Assembly: GCA_963540505.1 (NCBI GenBank)
Contig: CAUTMV010000004.1
Coordinates: forward strand, 108,202 to 172,201
Source of the DNA: Wolinella sp963540505
Lineage (GTDB): Bacteria > Campylobacterota > Campylobacteria > Campylobacterales > Helicobacteraceae
Direction of reading: 5' to 3'
DNA length: 64,000 nt
Numbering within the stretch: the stretch's first letter is position 1; each line of letters begins with the position of its first letter. A program made the position numbers and the translations under genes. The notes under the pieces were generated by a model. That model worked only from the letters and a program-made list of their open reading frames with translations, did no database searches and had not been told where the DNA came from. Positions 16,639 to 25,996 of this stretch are shown here, one piece after another.

Positions 16639-16692
16639 ATCGAACCTCGATTCCTGCCTTGTGTGCGTTTAAAGCAGGAATCGAGGTTCGAT
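16639..16692. repeat. Perfect 19-bp inverted repeat
   Basis: ATCGAACCTCGATTCCTGC (16639-16657) is the exact reverse complement of GCAGGAATCGAGGTTCGAT (16674-16692) around a 16-base loop. It lies between two minus-strand genes, with no T-tract on either side. It may terminate or process the DUF4149 transcript. Each arm carries a GGAATC core. Confidence 0.8.
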
Positions 16693-16716
16693 TCCCATCT
16701 GTTTTGGAGGTGAGGT

Positions 16717-17208
16717 TTATGTGCGTTTATGCAAAGCAAAAATCCGCACGCCAAAAAGCAGAGTAAGCGTTACGAGCAGAAGCTTGAAAACCTCTTCGGA
16801 TTGACGGTGCATTGAGGCGAATTCATCGCTTGAAGTTGCGCTCTCTCCGAGTTTTTGTGCCTCTATGATGTAGGGTGTGTAGTAGAGCGTGAAGAGGAGA
16901 ATTAAGCCTACACTAAGAAAGCCGAGCAGCAAGAAAACAGGGCGAGAATCGCCAAGACGCGTAGCGATGAGCTCATAGATGATGATTGCAAAGGCGGTGA
17001 AATTCAGCAGCACGCCTGATTTGATGAAAATTTGCGTCATCAAAATTCCTGAGTGAAATTTGCTTATCTCAAGCGGGTCAAGATAGAGCCATGCTTTGAA
17101 AATTACGGGTGCGACGAAGATCCCAAGCGTGATGATTGTGCCGATGGTAATCCCCAAAAGCAGGAGATAGAGCGTTTTTACGAGGATAATGAGGCGATAG
17201 CTTGGCAT
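16717..17208 (-). CDS. DUF4149-type integral membrane protein
   Basis: A 163-residue protein with four predicted membrane helices: LVKTLYLLLLGITIGTIITLG, a second near residue 60-80 (VLLNFTAFAIIIYELI), a third (VFLLLGFLSVGLILLFTLYY) and a last (LLLVTLTLLFGVRIFAL). The pattern, with FVAPVIF after helix one and a polar loop containing YTPYIIEAQKL between helices three and four, fits the DUF4149/TMEM205 family. Function is unknown. It is divergent from xseA; the split transferase gene lies downstream beyond a perfect inverted repeat. Confidence 0.7.
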   Translation of the reverse strand: MPSYRLIILVKTLYLLLLGITIGTIITLGIFVAPVIFKAWLYLDPLEISKFHSGILMTQIFIKSGVLLNFTAFAIIIYELIATRLGDSRPVFLLLGFLSVGLILLFTLYYTPYIIEAQKLGESATSSDEFASMHRQSEEVFKLLLVTLTLLFGVRIFALHKRT

Positions 17209-17470
17209 GCGATTCCTTTTTGCGGGATTTTAGCGTATTTTGGCACTTTTAGCGCGTGCGTTGAGGCATTACGCGGGTGTTGTGCGGGAATCGCAAGATT
17301 AAAGAGAGCGAATTTGGCAACGGAGCGAAATTTGGCGCGATTCCCTGCGAGTTGCGCGTTATTTTAAAGCTTGCTTAGGTAGAATCCTACACTCACAGAT
17401 GGGGAGCGGAATCGTGGTTAAAATCACTGAAAATAGCCATAATGGCGCATTTATCGCACATGATTAAGGA

Positions 17471-18748
17471 ATGAGCGATGAGAATGGGCGCATGGGTGCT
17501 TTAAGTGTCAGCGAGCTAAACGAGCAAATCAAGTCACTTTTGGAGGCGACTTTTTGCGCGATTTGCGTGCATGGCGAGGTGAGCAATCTCACTTATCACA
17601 CAAGCGGGCACGTCTATTTGACGCTTAAGGATTCCGCTTCATCAATCCGCGCGGTGATTTTTAAAGGCAACGCCTCGCGCCTGCGCTTTAGAATCGAGCC
17701 GGGTATGGATATTACGATTTTTGGTGCGCTCTCGCTCTATGCTCCGCGGGGCGAATATCAGATTTTGGTGCAGAGTGCCGAACCGACGGGAATCGGCGCG
17801 CGGACGCTTGCTTTCAATCAGCTCAAAGAGGAGCTGCGTAAGCTTGGTTATTTTGAGGCGAAAAATAAAAAGCCCCTGCCTCGTTTCGCGCAAAAAATCG
17901 CACTCATTACCTCGGTGAGCGGCGCAGCTTTGCAGGATATGCTGAGGGTGGCGCAAAAGCGTTGGGCTTTGGTGGAATTTTTTGTGATCAATACCCTCGT
18001 GCAGGGCGAAGGTGCGGCGGAGATGATTGCAAAGAGTGTCGCCTATGCCGATGAAATGGGCATGGACGTGATTGTTGTCGGTCGCGGAGGCGGGAGCATT
18101 GAGGATTTGTGGGCATTTAACGAGAGGGTCGTGGCTGAGGCGATTTATCACGCGAAAACGCCCATCGTATCGGCGGTCGGACATGAGATTGATACGATGA
18201 TTAGCGACTTTGTGGCGGATTTGCGTGCGCCCACACCCAGCGCGGCGATGGAGCTTATTTTGCCTGATTGCAATGAGTGGCTAATCCGACTTGATGGGTT
18301 GTGCGAGGAGTTTGAGCGGCTTCTCTTGCGAAGTTTTAACGCGCACGCCGAATCGGTGGAATCGCTTGTGGTGATGATGAATCGGGTCATGATTCCCGCA
18401 AAAATAAAAAATGCGCTCAAAGAGCTTCACACGCTGGAGCAGGCGTTTTCGCGGGCGTTTGTGTATCAGATTGCTAGTCGCAAGAGCGAGCTAGCGAGCC
18501 TGCCTGAGCGTTTGGAGAGCGGTTTTGTGATGGCGTGGAATCTTAAGGTGCAGTTAATAGAATCGCTCCTTGTGCATTATAGACAGAGCGATCCAAAGTA
18601 CAAGGCGCAGGGCTATGTGCAGCTATCACGTGCGGGCAAGGTCGTGCGGCTGGGTGAGCTCAGGGTCGATGATGAGGCGCGACTGAGTGATGGGAGCGAT
18701 TATGCGCGCGTGGGCGTGCTTGAGGTGGGCAAAATTGAGAATGTTTAA
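17471..18748 (+). CDS. xseA: Exodeoxyribonuclease VII large subunit
   Basis: XseA with XseB degrades single-stranded DNA into short oligonucleotides. The 425 residues show the N-terminal OB fold (LSVSELNEQIKSLLE, GEVSNLTYHTSGHVYLTLKD), the catalytic core (IALITSVSGAALQDML, VVGRGGGSIEDLWAFN, VSAVGHEIDTMISDFVADLRAPTPSAAAE-like ending PTPSAAMEL) and a coiled-coil C-terminus. AAGGA touches the ATG at 17471; another in-frame ATG at 17492 is possible. No xseB was found nearby. It overlaps yejA by eight bases. Confidence 0.96.
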   Translation: MSDENGRMGALSVSELNEQIKSLLEATFCAICVHGEVSNLTYHTSGHVYLTLKDSASSIRAVIFKGNASRLRFRIEPGMDITIFGALSLYAPRGEYQILVQSAEPTGIGARTLAFNQLKEELRKLGYFEAKNKKPLPRFAQKIALITSVSGAALQDMLRVAQKRWALVEFFVINTLVQGEGAAEMIAKSVAYADEMGMDVIVVGRGGGSIEDLWAFNERVVAEAIYHAKTPIVSAVGHEIDTMISDFVADLRAPTPSAAMELILPDCNEWLIRLDGLCEEFERLLLRSFNAHAESVESLVVMMNRVMIPAKIKNALKELHTLEQAFSRAFVYQIASRKSELASLPERLESGFVMAWNLKVQLIESLLVHYRQSDPKYKAQGYVQLSRAGKVVRLGELRVDDEARLSDGSDYARVGVLEVGKIENV

Positions 18749-20537
18749 GCTTATATTAATCTTTAGCCTCTGTGCGGGAATCGCTTTCTCTAGCGAGGGA
18801 ATCGCGCTTAATGGCGAGCCAAAATATCGCCCCTTAAAGCATTTTGATTACGTCAATCCGAGCGCGCCCAAAGGCGGGAAAATCAAGCTTCATAGGATTG
18901 GCAGCTTTGATTCGCTTAATCCTTTTATTATTCGCGGCAGCGCGGCGGCAGAGATTTCGCTCATCTATGACACGCTCATGGTGCAGGCTCTTGATGAGCC
19001 TTTTAGCGAGTATGGTTTGGTGGCTGAGCGCATGGAGCGGGCGCAAGATAATAGCTATGTGATTTTTCATCTTGATAAAAGGGCGCGATTCCACGATGGG
19101 GTGGGAATCACAGCCGAAGATGTGAAATTCACCTTTGAGACGCTCATGGAGCGGGGAAGCCCCGTGTTTAGGCGATATTATGAAGATGTGAGCGAAGTGC
19201 TGGTGCTCGATTCCCGCAGGGTGAAGTTTGCTTTTAAGCACAGCGATAACCGCGAGCTTCCGCTGATTCTGGGGCAATTAGCGGTGTTGCCTAAGCATTT
19301 CTATGCGGGGAGAAAATTCGATGAAGATGTGCTTAGGATTCCCATGGGGAGCGGGGCGTATAGGATTGCTTCGTTTAAAGTGGGCAAGGAGATTGTCTAT
19401 GAGCGCGTGGCGGATTATTGGGCGAAGGATCACCCTGCGAGAATCGGACAGTTTAATTTCGACCGCATCACGTATGAGTATTATAAAGACGACACGGTGG
19501 CTTTGGAGGCGTTTCGGGCGGGGGCGTATGATCTGCGCGAGGAGAATAGTGCGAAAAATTGGGCATTAGGCTATGAGGGGAGGGCGTTACAAGGGGGTGA
19601 AATCAAAAAGTTAGAGCTCACACACACGCTCCCTAGCGGAATGCAGGGGTTTTTCTTTAATACGCGAAAGGAGCAATTCCGCGATATTCGCGTGCGAGAG
19701 GCGATTTTTTACGCCTTTGATTTTGAGTGGAGCAATAAGCACCTGTTTTTCAGTCAGTATCGGCGCACACGCAGTTTTTTTGATAATTCGCCCTTTGCCT
19801 CCGCTGCGATTCCCACGCAAAAGGAACGCGCAATGCTCATAAACCTAGGCAAAGAGGGCAAAATCCTCGAGGAGCCTTTTATGATTCCCATAAATAGCGG
19901 CAATGGGGATATTCGCCCTTGGCTGCTTAAAGCGCAAGCATTGCTAAAAGAGGCGGGCTATCGTATGGAGGGCGGGCGGTTAGTCGATAGAGAGGGCAAG
20001 CCTTTGGTCTTTGAGCTGCTGCTGGTGAGCCCCATGATGGAGCGTTTGGCGCTGCCTTTTAGGCGGAATCTAGCCATTTTGGGAATCACGATGAATGTTC
20101 GCCTTGTCGATGCGACGCAATATATCAATCGCCTGTTAAATTTTGACTACGATATGATCGTGGGTGTAATTGCTCAAAGCTTGAGTCCGGGCAATGAGCA
20201 ACGATATTTTTGGCACTCAAGCTCTAGGAATGAGCGCGGAAGTAGGAACTACGCGGGAATCTCAGATCGCGCGATTGATGAGGTGGTGGAGCGGCTTATT
20301 AATGCGCATTCATACGAGGAGCTTATCGCGCAGACGCGACTACTTGATCGGCTTTTGTTGTGGGGCTATTATGTGATTCCGCATTTTCACAGTCGTAATT
20401 TTCGCGTCGCTTATTGGGATAAATTCGCTCGCCCCGAGGTCTCGCCGCGCTATGAGCTTGGTTTTTGGAGCTGGTGGATTGATGAAGAGCGCGAAAAAAG
20501 CCTCCTAGGGGCAAACCCCAGAGTGTTGAGGAAATAG
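18741..20537 (+). CDS. yejA: Peptide ABC transporter periplasmic binding protein (YejA type)
   Basis: A 598-residue extracytoplasmic solute-binding protein family 5 member with a signal peptide (MFKLILIFSLCAGIAFS). The mature start has KYRPLKHFDYVNPSAPKGGK, characteristic of YejA, then FDSLNPFI and KFTFETLM. YejA delivers oligopeptides (and microcin C in Escherichia coli) to YejBEF. I start it at ATG 18741, inside the end of xseA, because the longer frame adds 18 residues before the signal peptide. Followed by yejB after three bases: a full yejABEF operon. Confidence 0.92.
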   Translation: MFKLILIFSLCAGIAFSSEGIALNGEPKYRPLKHFDYVNPSAPKGGKIKLHRIGSFDSLNPFIIRGSAAAEISLIYDTLMVQALDEPFSEYGLVAERMERAQDNSYVIFHLDKRARFHDGVGITAEDVKFTFETLMERGSPVFRRYYEDVSEVLVLDSRRVKFAFKHSDNRELPLILGQLAVLPKHFYAGRKFDEDVLRIPMGSGAYRIASFKVGKEIVYERVADYWAKDHPARIGQFNFDRITYEYYKDDTVALEAFRAGAYDLREENSAKNWALGYEGRALQGGEIKKLELTHTLPSGMQGFFFNTRKEQFRDIRVREAIFYAFDFEWSNKHLFFSQYRRTRSFFDNSPFASAAIPTQKERAMLINLGKEGKILEEPFMIPINSGNGDIRPWLLKAQALLKEAGYRMEGGRLVDREGKPLVFELLLVSPMMERLALPFRRNLAILGITMNVRLVDATQYINRLLNFDYDMIVGVIAQSLSPGNEQRYFWHSSSRNERGSRNYAGISDRAIDEVVERLINAHSYEELIAQTRLLDRLLLWGYYVIPHFHSRNFRVAYWDKFARPEVSPRYELGFWSWWIDEEREKSLLGANPRVLRK

Positions 20538-20540
20538 CCC

Positions 20541-21608
20541 ATGGGTAGATATATTTTAAAGCGTCTAGCCCTGATGATTCCCACGCTATTAGGGATCATC
20601 ACGCTTAATTTTTTTATCATACAAGCAGCCCCTGGAGGGCCCATCGAGCAGATGATTGCAAAACTTGAAAGCGTGCAGAGCTCAACAATGGGGCGTTTAG
20701 GCTCTGTAAAAGAGACTTCTCACAGCCCCTCTTATCGCGGGAATCTAGGGCTTGATAAGGAGCTCATCAGCGAGCTAGAGAAGATGTATGGATTTGATAA
20801 GCCATTGTATGAACGCTATTTTTTAATGTTAAAAAATTATTTTGTTTTTGATTTGGGAGATAGCTTTTATCATCAGCGTCGTGTCCTGGATCTCATAGCC
20901 GATCACCTCCCGGTCTCGATGTCTCTTGGGATTTTTAGCACGCTTTTAATTTATCTTATTTCCATTCCGCTAGGAATCAGAAAAGCACTTAAACATGGGA
21001 GTAGATTTGATATTTTGAGTAGTTTTGTCGTCATTTTGGGGAGTGCGATTCCCGTGTTTTTGTTTGCCATTGTGCTATTAATCCTCTTTGCAGGCGGAAG
21101 CTATTGGAGCATTTTTCCTCTGCGCGGATTAGTGAGCGAAGATTTTGAAACGCTAGGAATTATGAATAAAATTTTTGATTACCTTTGGCATATTACATTA
21201 CCGGTAGTTTCATTAACGATCGGAGGATTTGCCTCGCTTACCCTGCTTGCCAAAAACTCCTTTTTAGAAGAGATCAATAAGCAATACGTCTATACCGCGC
21301 GTGCTAAAGGTGCTAGTGAGCGGCGGATTCTCTACGGGCACATATTCCGTAATGCAATGCTCATCATTATCTCCGGATTCCCCGCGGCATTCATCGGTAT
21401 GTTTTTTACGGGCTCTTTGCTTGTTGAGGTGGTCTTTTCACTCGATGGTTTGGGGCTTTTAGGCTTTGAATCGGTCATCACGCGCGATTATCCCGTCGTC
21501 TTTGGGACGCTCTATATTTTCACGCTCATCGGACTGATCGCGACTTTGCTTAGTGATTTGACCTACACGCTCATCGACCCGAGAATCGACTTTGAGGAGC
21601 GCGCATGA
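20541..21608 (+). CDS. yejB: Peptide ABC transporter permease YejB
   Basis: A 355-residue inner-membrane permease with about six helices, starting MGRYILKRLALMIPTLLGI as usual for this family. The loop EKMYGFDKPLYERYF matches the peptide-permease pattern, and the ATPase-coupling loop is ARAKGASERRILYGHIFRNA. It overlaps yejE by four bases, indicating coupled translation. Confidence 0.94.
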   Translation: MGRYILKRLALMIPTLLGIITLNFFIIQAAPGGPIEQMIAKLESVQSSTMGRLGSVKETSHSPSYRGNLGLDKELISELEKMYGFDKPLYERYFLMLKNYFVFDLGDSFYHQRRVLDLIADHLPVSMSLGIFSTLLIYLISIPLGIRKALKHGSRFDILSSFVVILGSAIPVFLFAIVLLILFAGGSYWSIFPLRGLVSEDFETLGIMNKIFDYLWHITLPVVSLTIGGFASLTLLAKNSFLEEINKQYVYTARAKGASERRILYGHIFRNAMLIIISGFPAAFIGMFFTGSLLVEVVFSLDGLGLLGFESVITRDYPVVFGTLYIFTLIGLIATLLSDLTYTLIDPRIDFEERA

Positions 21609-22621
21609 GCGAGATTAATGCACGACGTATCGCGATTTTTAAGGCAAATCGTCGTGCCTATTTTTCGGCGTGGCTGTTGTTATCTTTGGTGCTTGTTTCG
21701 CTTTTTGCGCCTTTTATTGCAAATGATAAGCCCCTTTTGGTGCGCTTTGATGGGCGATTTTATGCGCCTATATTTTCGCAATATAGCGAGAGCTTTTTTG
21801 GTGGCGATTTTGAGAGTGAGGCGAACTACAAAGACCCCTATGTTAGGGGGCTAATTGAGGCGAAGGGGTGGATTTTTTGGGCGATTGTTCCTTATAGTTA
21901 TGAGACGATTATTTATGATTTGAGTGCGCCTGCGCCGACGATTCCCGATGCAAGAAACTGGCTTGGCACTGATGATCAAGGGCGCGATGTGCTCGCAAGG
22001 CTGATTTATGGGTTTCGCATTTCGCTTGCTTTTGGCTTCACGCTTACAGTTCTTAGCTCCATGGTGGGAATCCTCGCGGGTGCGCTACAAGGCTATTATG
22101 GCGGGCGCGTGGATCTGTTTGGTCAGCGTTTTATTGAGATTTGGTCGGGTATGCCGATACTTTTTCTCATCATCATACTTTCCAGCTTCGTGCAGGTGGG
22201 TTTTTTCTGGCTACTTTTCGTTATGTTGCTCTTTTCATGGATGGGGCTTGTGGGCGTGGTGCGCGCGGAGTTTTTAAAAGGGAGGAATCTTGAATACGTC
22301 AAATCCGCGCGTGCTCTTGGCGTGAGTGATAGCGTGATTATGCGGAGGCATATTTTGCCCAATGCCATGGTCGCGACGATGAGCCTTTTGCCCTTTGTGA
22401 TGAGCGGATCGATTGCCACACTCACATCGCTTGATTTTTTAGGGTTTGGTCTGCCTAGCGGCGCGCCCTCCTTGGGGGAATTACTCGCCCAAGGCAAGCA
22501 AAATTTGCATGCGCCGCATTTGGGATTTTGCGCCTTTTTTGCGATTGCCTTTCTTTTGTCAATTCTCGTATTTGTGGGCGAGGGCTTGCGAGATGCACTT
22601 GATCCAAGGCACATCTCATGA
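21605..22621 (+). CDS. yejE: Peptide ABC transporter permease YejE
   Basis: The second permease of the importer, 338 residues. It has an N-terminal helix (AWLLLSLVLVSLFAPFIAN), a long periplasmic loop typical of YejE with NWLGTDDQGRDVLARLIYGF, and the coupling loop VKSARALGVSDSVIMRRHILP. Four-base overlaps with yejB and yejF support a single complex. Confidence 0.94.
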   Translation: MSEINARRIAIFKANRRAYFSAWLLLSLVLVSLFAPFIANDKPLLVRFDGRFYAPIFSQYSESFFGGDFESEANYKDPYVRGLIEAKGWIFWAIVPYSYETIIYDLSAPAPTIPDARNWLGTDDQGRDVLARLIYGFRISLAFGFTLTVLSSMVGILAGALQGYYGGRVDLFGQRFIEIWSGMPILFLIIILSSFVQVGFFWLLFVMLLFSWMGLVGVVRAEFLKGRNLEYVKSARALGVSDSVIMRRHILPNAMVATMSLLPFVMSGSIATLTSLDFLGFGLPSGAPSLGELLAQGKQNLHAPHLGFCAFFAIAFLLSILVFVGEGLRDALDPRHIS

Positions 22622-24192
22622 GCTTGCTTAGGATAGAGAATTTCAGTGCCAAGCTGCATAATCAGAGCTTTGAATTGCAAGGGATTAATCTCGCCCTAAA
22701 TAGTGGGGAATCGCTAGGAATCGTAGGCGAGAGCGGAAGCGGCAAGTCGCTCCTCGCGCAGATGATTGTGCGCCTTTTGCCCCCGCGCGTCATGAAGTCA
22801 AAAAGTGGTGGCATATTTTTTGAGAATCGCGAGGTTTTTACCCTCACAAATAGCGAGCTAGAGGAACTTCGAGGCTCTAAAATCGGATATATTTTCCAAG
22901 AGCCGCTTTTATGCCTTAACCCACTACACACCGTGAAAAAGCAGATTGCTGAAGCACTCACGCTCCATCGCCCCCTCTCATCGCGACTGCTCGCTAGAAG
23001 CGTTGATGAGTTGCTCGAAATGGTGGGGCTAGAGGTAATCATAAGCCGCCAAAAGTGCTTCCCGCACGAGCTCAGTGGCGGGCAGCGCCAACGCGTAATG
23101 ATTGCCATGGCATTAGCAAATTCACCCAAACTTCTTATCGCCGATGAGCCGACGACTGCGCTTGATGTGAGCGTGCAAAAGCAGATTTTAGAGCTTCTTT
23201 TTTCTTTGCAGAAAGAGCGTGATTTAGCTCTTTTGCTCATTACGCATGATTTAGGAATCGTGCGTAAATATTGCGACAACATCGCGGTGCTAAAGGGTGG
23301 AAAAATCGTCGAACACGCGTCTGCTAGCGAGCTTTTTAGCGCGCCAAAGCATGAATATACCCGCATGCTTTTAAGCTCGCTTACCCCGAAACTACGCGGG
23401 AATCGTGTTGTGAGCGAGGAGATTTTATTAAAATGCGAACGTGTGAATGTCTCATTTGTTAGGCAAAAAGATTTTTTCGGGCGGGTAAAGAGCGAATTTC
23501 ATGTGCTAAAAGATATAGATTTGACCCTCCATGCGGGTGAAAGTCTGGGAATCGTAGGCGAGAGCGGAAGCGGCAAGAGCACCCTTGCGCTCGCGCTTAC
23601 AAAGCTTTTAAAGAGTGAGGGGAAAATCACACTTTTTGGGCGCGATGTGAGCGAGCTGCGCGAGCGTGATTTTAGAGCCTTGAGGCGCGGTATTCAGATT
23701 GTTTTTCAAGATCCTTACGGGTCGCTTAGTCCCAGATTAAGCGTGGAGGAGATCATCGCAGAAGGGCTAGAGGTGCACGCTAAAGGGCAGAGGGAAAGTT
23801 TTTGCGCACGCGTAGCGGAGATTTTGGAGTGCGTGGGACTTGGGAGCGAGTTTGCCGCACGCTATCCTAACGAGCTCAGCGGCGGGCAGCGGCAGAGGGT
23901 CGCGTTGGCTCGCGCACTCATTTTGCACCCTAAAATCGTTATCCTCGATGAGCCTACAAGCGCGCTGGATAGGAGCATTCAGGTGCAAGTGCTGGAGCTT
24001 CTTATAAGCCTGCAAGAGGAGTATCATCTCAGCTACATCTGCATTAGCCACGATTGGCGCGTGATTGGCGCGCTGTGTGACCGAGTGGCGGTAATGCACG
24101 GGGGCGAGATTGTGGAGAGCGGGGTGCTTCAAGAGGTAATGAAAGCCCCCAAACACGCCTATACGCGCGAGCTTTTGAGTGCGATTGTGTGA
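22618..24192 (+). CDS. yejF: Peptide ABC transporter ATPase YejF (two nucleotide-binding domains)
   Basis: A 524-residue fused ATPase. Both halves carry Walker A (GESGSGKS near residues 37 and 315), signature LSGGQRQR, and Walker B (LLIADEPTTALDVS; VILDEPTSALDRS). It energises uptake through YejBE. The two domains are intact, so the transporter should be functional. The next gene starts within its last codons. Confidence 0.94.
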   Translation: MSLLRIENFSAKLHNQSFELQGINLALNSGESLGIVGESGSGKSLLAQMIVRLLPPRVMKSKSGGIFFENREVFTLTNSELEELRGSKIGYIFQEPLLCLNPLHTVKKQIAEALTLHRPLSSRLLARSVDELLEMVGLEVIISRQKCFPHELSGGQRQRVMIAMALANSPKLLIADEPTTALDVSVQKQILELLFSLQKERDLALLLITHDLGIVRKYCDNIAVLKGGKIVEHASASELFSAPKHEYTRMLLSSLTPKLRGNRVVSEEILLKCERVNVSFVRQKDFFGRVKSEFHVLKDIDLTLHAGESLGIVGESGSGKSTLALALTKLLKSEGKITLFGRDVSELRERDFRALRRGIQIVFQDPYGSLSPRLSVEEIIAEGLEVHAKGQRESFCARVAEILECVGLGSEFAARYPNELSGGQRQRVALARALILHPKIVILDEPTSALDRSIQVQVLELLISLQEEYHLSYICISHDWRVIGALCDRVAVMHGGEIVESGVLQEVMKAPKHAYTRELLSAIV

Positions 24193-24812
24193 GAATCGGG
24201 CACAAAATGGGCGCGAATCTGCAAAAAGGATCAGCATTGAGCGATAGGGTAAAATCATCTAGTGCGCGCGGTCGAATATTTGCGGGAATCGCGCTTTTAC
24301 TCCTATCTATTTTGCATACTTTTGTTTTGCACGCTTTTGAAGCACCGCTTTCGTTACATGCACTCCTAAAGCGCGTCCATAGCGCGACACTTTTTAGTTT
24401 TTATTCGCCCCAATATGACTACCTCGCATGCCCGCTTTTTGGCGTAGCACCCCTGCAAGAGCCCCCGGTCGACACGCCGTGCGAGATTGCCCCTAGGAGG
24501 CTTAAAGAGATGGCTTATCATGCGCGAAATTTCACGCTAGAGAGGCTATTTCTGGAGCAAAAATATCGCCTTGGATTTGCCTCAAATTGGTGCTTTTTGC
24601 AAGATGGAGGCGAGCTCTTTAACGCAGTCTTGGTGCGCGAGGGATATGCGCCTGTATATCCGATTAGGCTTCAAGGAACGCAGGGAATCCTAGAGGAGCT
24701 TTTGGAGCTTCAAGAGATTGCAAAGCGTGAGAAAAGAGGACTTTGGAAGGAGTGGAGAGCCGAGATGGAGTGCCTCTCTTCACTTGCCAGAGAGCGCGCA
24801 AGTAAAGAGTAG
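24189..24812 (+). CDS. Exported nuclease-like protein (degenerate SNase-type fold, tentative)
   Basis: About 207 residues with a hydrophobic export or anchor segment (IFAGIALLLLSILHTFVLHAF, residues 30-50). The C-terminal part (FNAVLVREGYAPVYP, then LLELQEIAKREKRGLW) matches the end of staphylococcal-nuclease-type domains, but the catalytic R/E/R positions and the RxxGIDxPE loop are not visible: the segment CPLFGVAPLQEP stands in that place. So fold and activity are uncertain. The annotated GTG overlaps yejF; a TTG at 24237 with AAAAAGGA six bases upstream may be the true start. Confidence 0.5.
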   Translation: MRIGHKMGANLQKGSALSDRVKSSSARGRIFAGIALLLLSILHTFVLHAFEAPLSLHALLKRVHSATLFSFYSPQYDYLACPLFGVAPLQEPPVDTPCEIAPRRLKEMAYHARNFTLERLFLEQKYRLGFASNWCFLQDGGELFNAVLVREGYAPVYPIRLQGTQGILEELLELQEIAKREKRGLWKEWRAEMECLSSLARERASKE

Positions 24813-24821
24813 CGCCTCTCA

Positions 24822-25994
24822 TCATTTGATGTAATGCGCGACAAATTTCGCGTAATTATCAATAATCTCTTCGCCGCGTCTAAAGCCCAGCGCGCACGCT
24901 TCATAGGCATAAAAAACGTTGGGCTGATAGAAAAAGTCGCGATGTTTATTAAGTGGTGCATATTCCTGATACAGCGGAGGGAAATTCTCATAAGAGCCCG
25001 ATTTTTGGGCGAGGATTCCCCCGTGGGAATCGAGAATCTGCACACTCTCGCCCTCGCGTCCAAAGGCATGCTTTTTAACCTGCTTTTTGCCCATAAGCGG
25101 CTCAAAACCGCTCTCTAAAAGCAGCGGATGATTTGGGAAGAGATCCCAGAGGATTTTTAGCATGCGCTTTGATTGGAAAAGGAGCGTGTAGGCGGGATTT
25201 AGGAAAATGGTATTTTTGTTTCTTATCATCTCTTCCATGAGGTGCGCCATTTCCGGCTCATCAATGGCGATATTCTCCCACGGAATGAGTTTGAACCAAA
25301 ACTCATAATTCCGATCGCCAAAAAACAGCCCCTCCTTGCTACTAAGCTTTGCCTCATGCACGTAGCAAAAGTCCGTCTCAAAGCCCGATTCTCGTGCGAT
25401 TTGCTGAAGCAGGCGCACGCTCATCTCTTCCTCGTCGCTCCCTTCAATGCTTGAGAATAGGATTTTCCAACCCTCATAAACCTCGCTAAATCCGCTAGAA
25501 TCGCCTCCTAGAGTAATCATGCGTTGAAAATTCTCGCGCAGAGCTTCATAGAGATTATTAAACTGTCGCGCTTCACTGAGTCCATTGGCTTTGAGTAGTG
25601 CCCATTGGATGATTGCACTTTCAAAGACCATTGTGGGCGTATCAGCGTTAAATTCAAGCAGTTTGATCGGCATGCCATCAAGCCCGCCTGCAAAATCAAA
25701 ACGCCCATACAGGTGCCAATGCACCTCATTTTCCCAGCTCATTTTAATCGATTCCACGAGATTGAAGGGAATCCCGAGCTCAAAAAACAGATTGTTATCA
25801 ATCACATACTGCCCCGCCTCGACATACATGTCATAGAGCTCGTTGGCTGCGGCATAGTAGCCCTCTGCCTCCTCTTGACTTATTGCAATCGCTTCATTAG
25901 CGACGTAAGAGCTATTATTCGGGTCAGTATGCCATGAGAATCCAATCCCCTCCAAAAATTCCCGCGAGAGGGGCTTTAGCTCAAGAAGCTCCAC
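24822..25994 (-). CDS. Glutathionylspermidine-synthase-like ATP-grasp enzyme
   Basis: The 390 residues match the synthetase domain of the GSP synthase family (YgiC/YjfC group): FSWHTDPNNSSYVANEAIAI near the start, RFDFAGG, LLEFNADTPTMVFE (ATP/metal loop) and NTIFLNPAYTLLFQSKRML. There is no amidase domain. Substrates of these short relatives are not established; a peptide-bond ligase acting on a polyamine or glutathione-like compound is the family expectation. It follows the UPF0323 lipoprotein gene after two bases, a pairing also found in Campylobacter jejuni. Confidence 0.85.
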   Translation of the reverse strand: MELLELKPLSREFLEGIGFSWHTDPNNSSYVANEAIAISQEEAEGYYAAANELYDMYVEAGQYVIDNNLFFELGIPFNLVESIKMSWENEVHWHLYGRFDFAGGLDGMPIKLLEFNADTPTMVFESAIIQWALLKANGLSEARQFNNLYEALRENFQRMITLGGDSSGFSEVYEGWKILFSSIEGSDEEEMSVRLLQQIARESGFETDFCYVHEAKLSSKEGLFFGDRNYEFWFKLIPWENIAIDEPEMAHLMEEMIRNKNTIFLNPAYTLLFQSKRMLKILWDLFPNHPLLLESGFEPLMGKKQVKKHAFGREGESVQILDSHGGILAQKSGSYENFPPLYQEYAPLNKHRDFFYQPNVFYAYEACALGFRRGEEIIDNYAKFVAHYIK

Positions 25995-25996
25995 AA

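Noticed and set aside
16684..16696. GGTTCGATTCCC resembling a tRNA T-arm
   Set aside because: No acceptor, D or anticodon arm can be built around it; it is part of the perfect inverted repeat.
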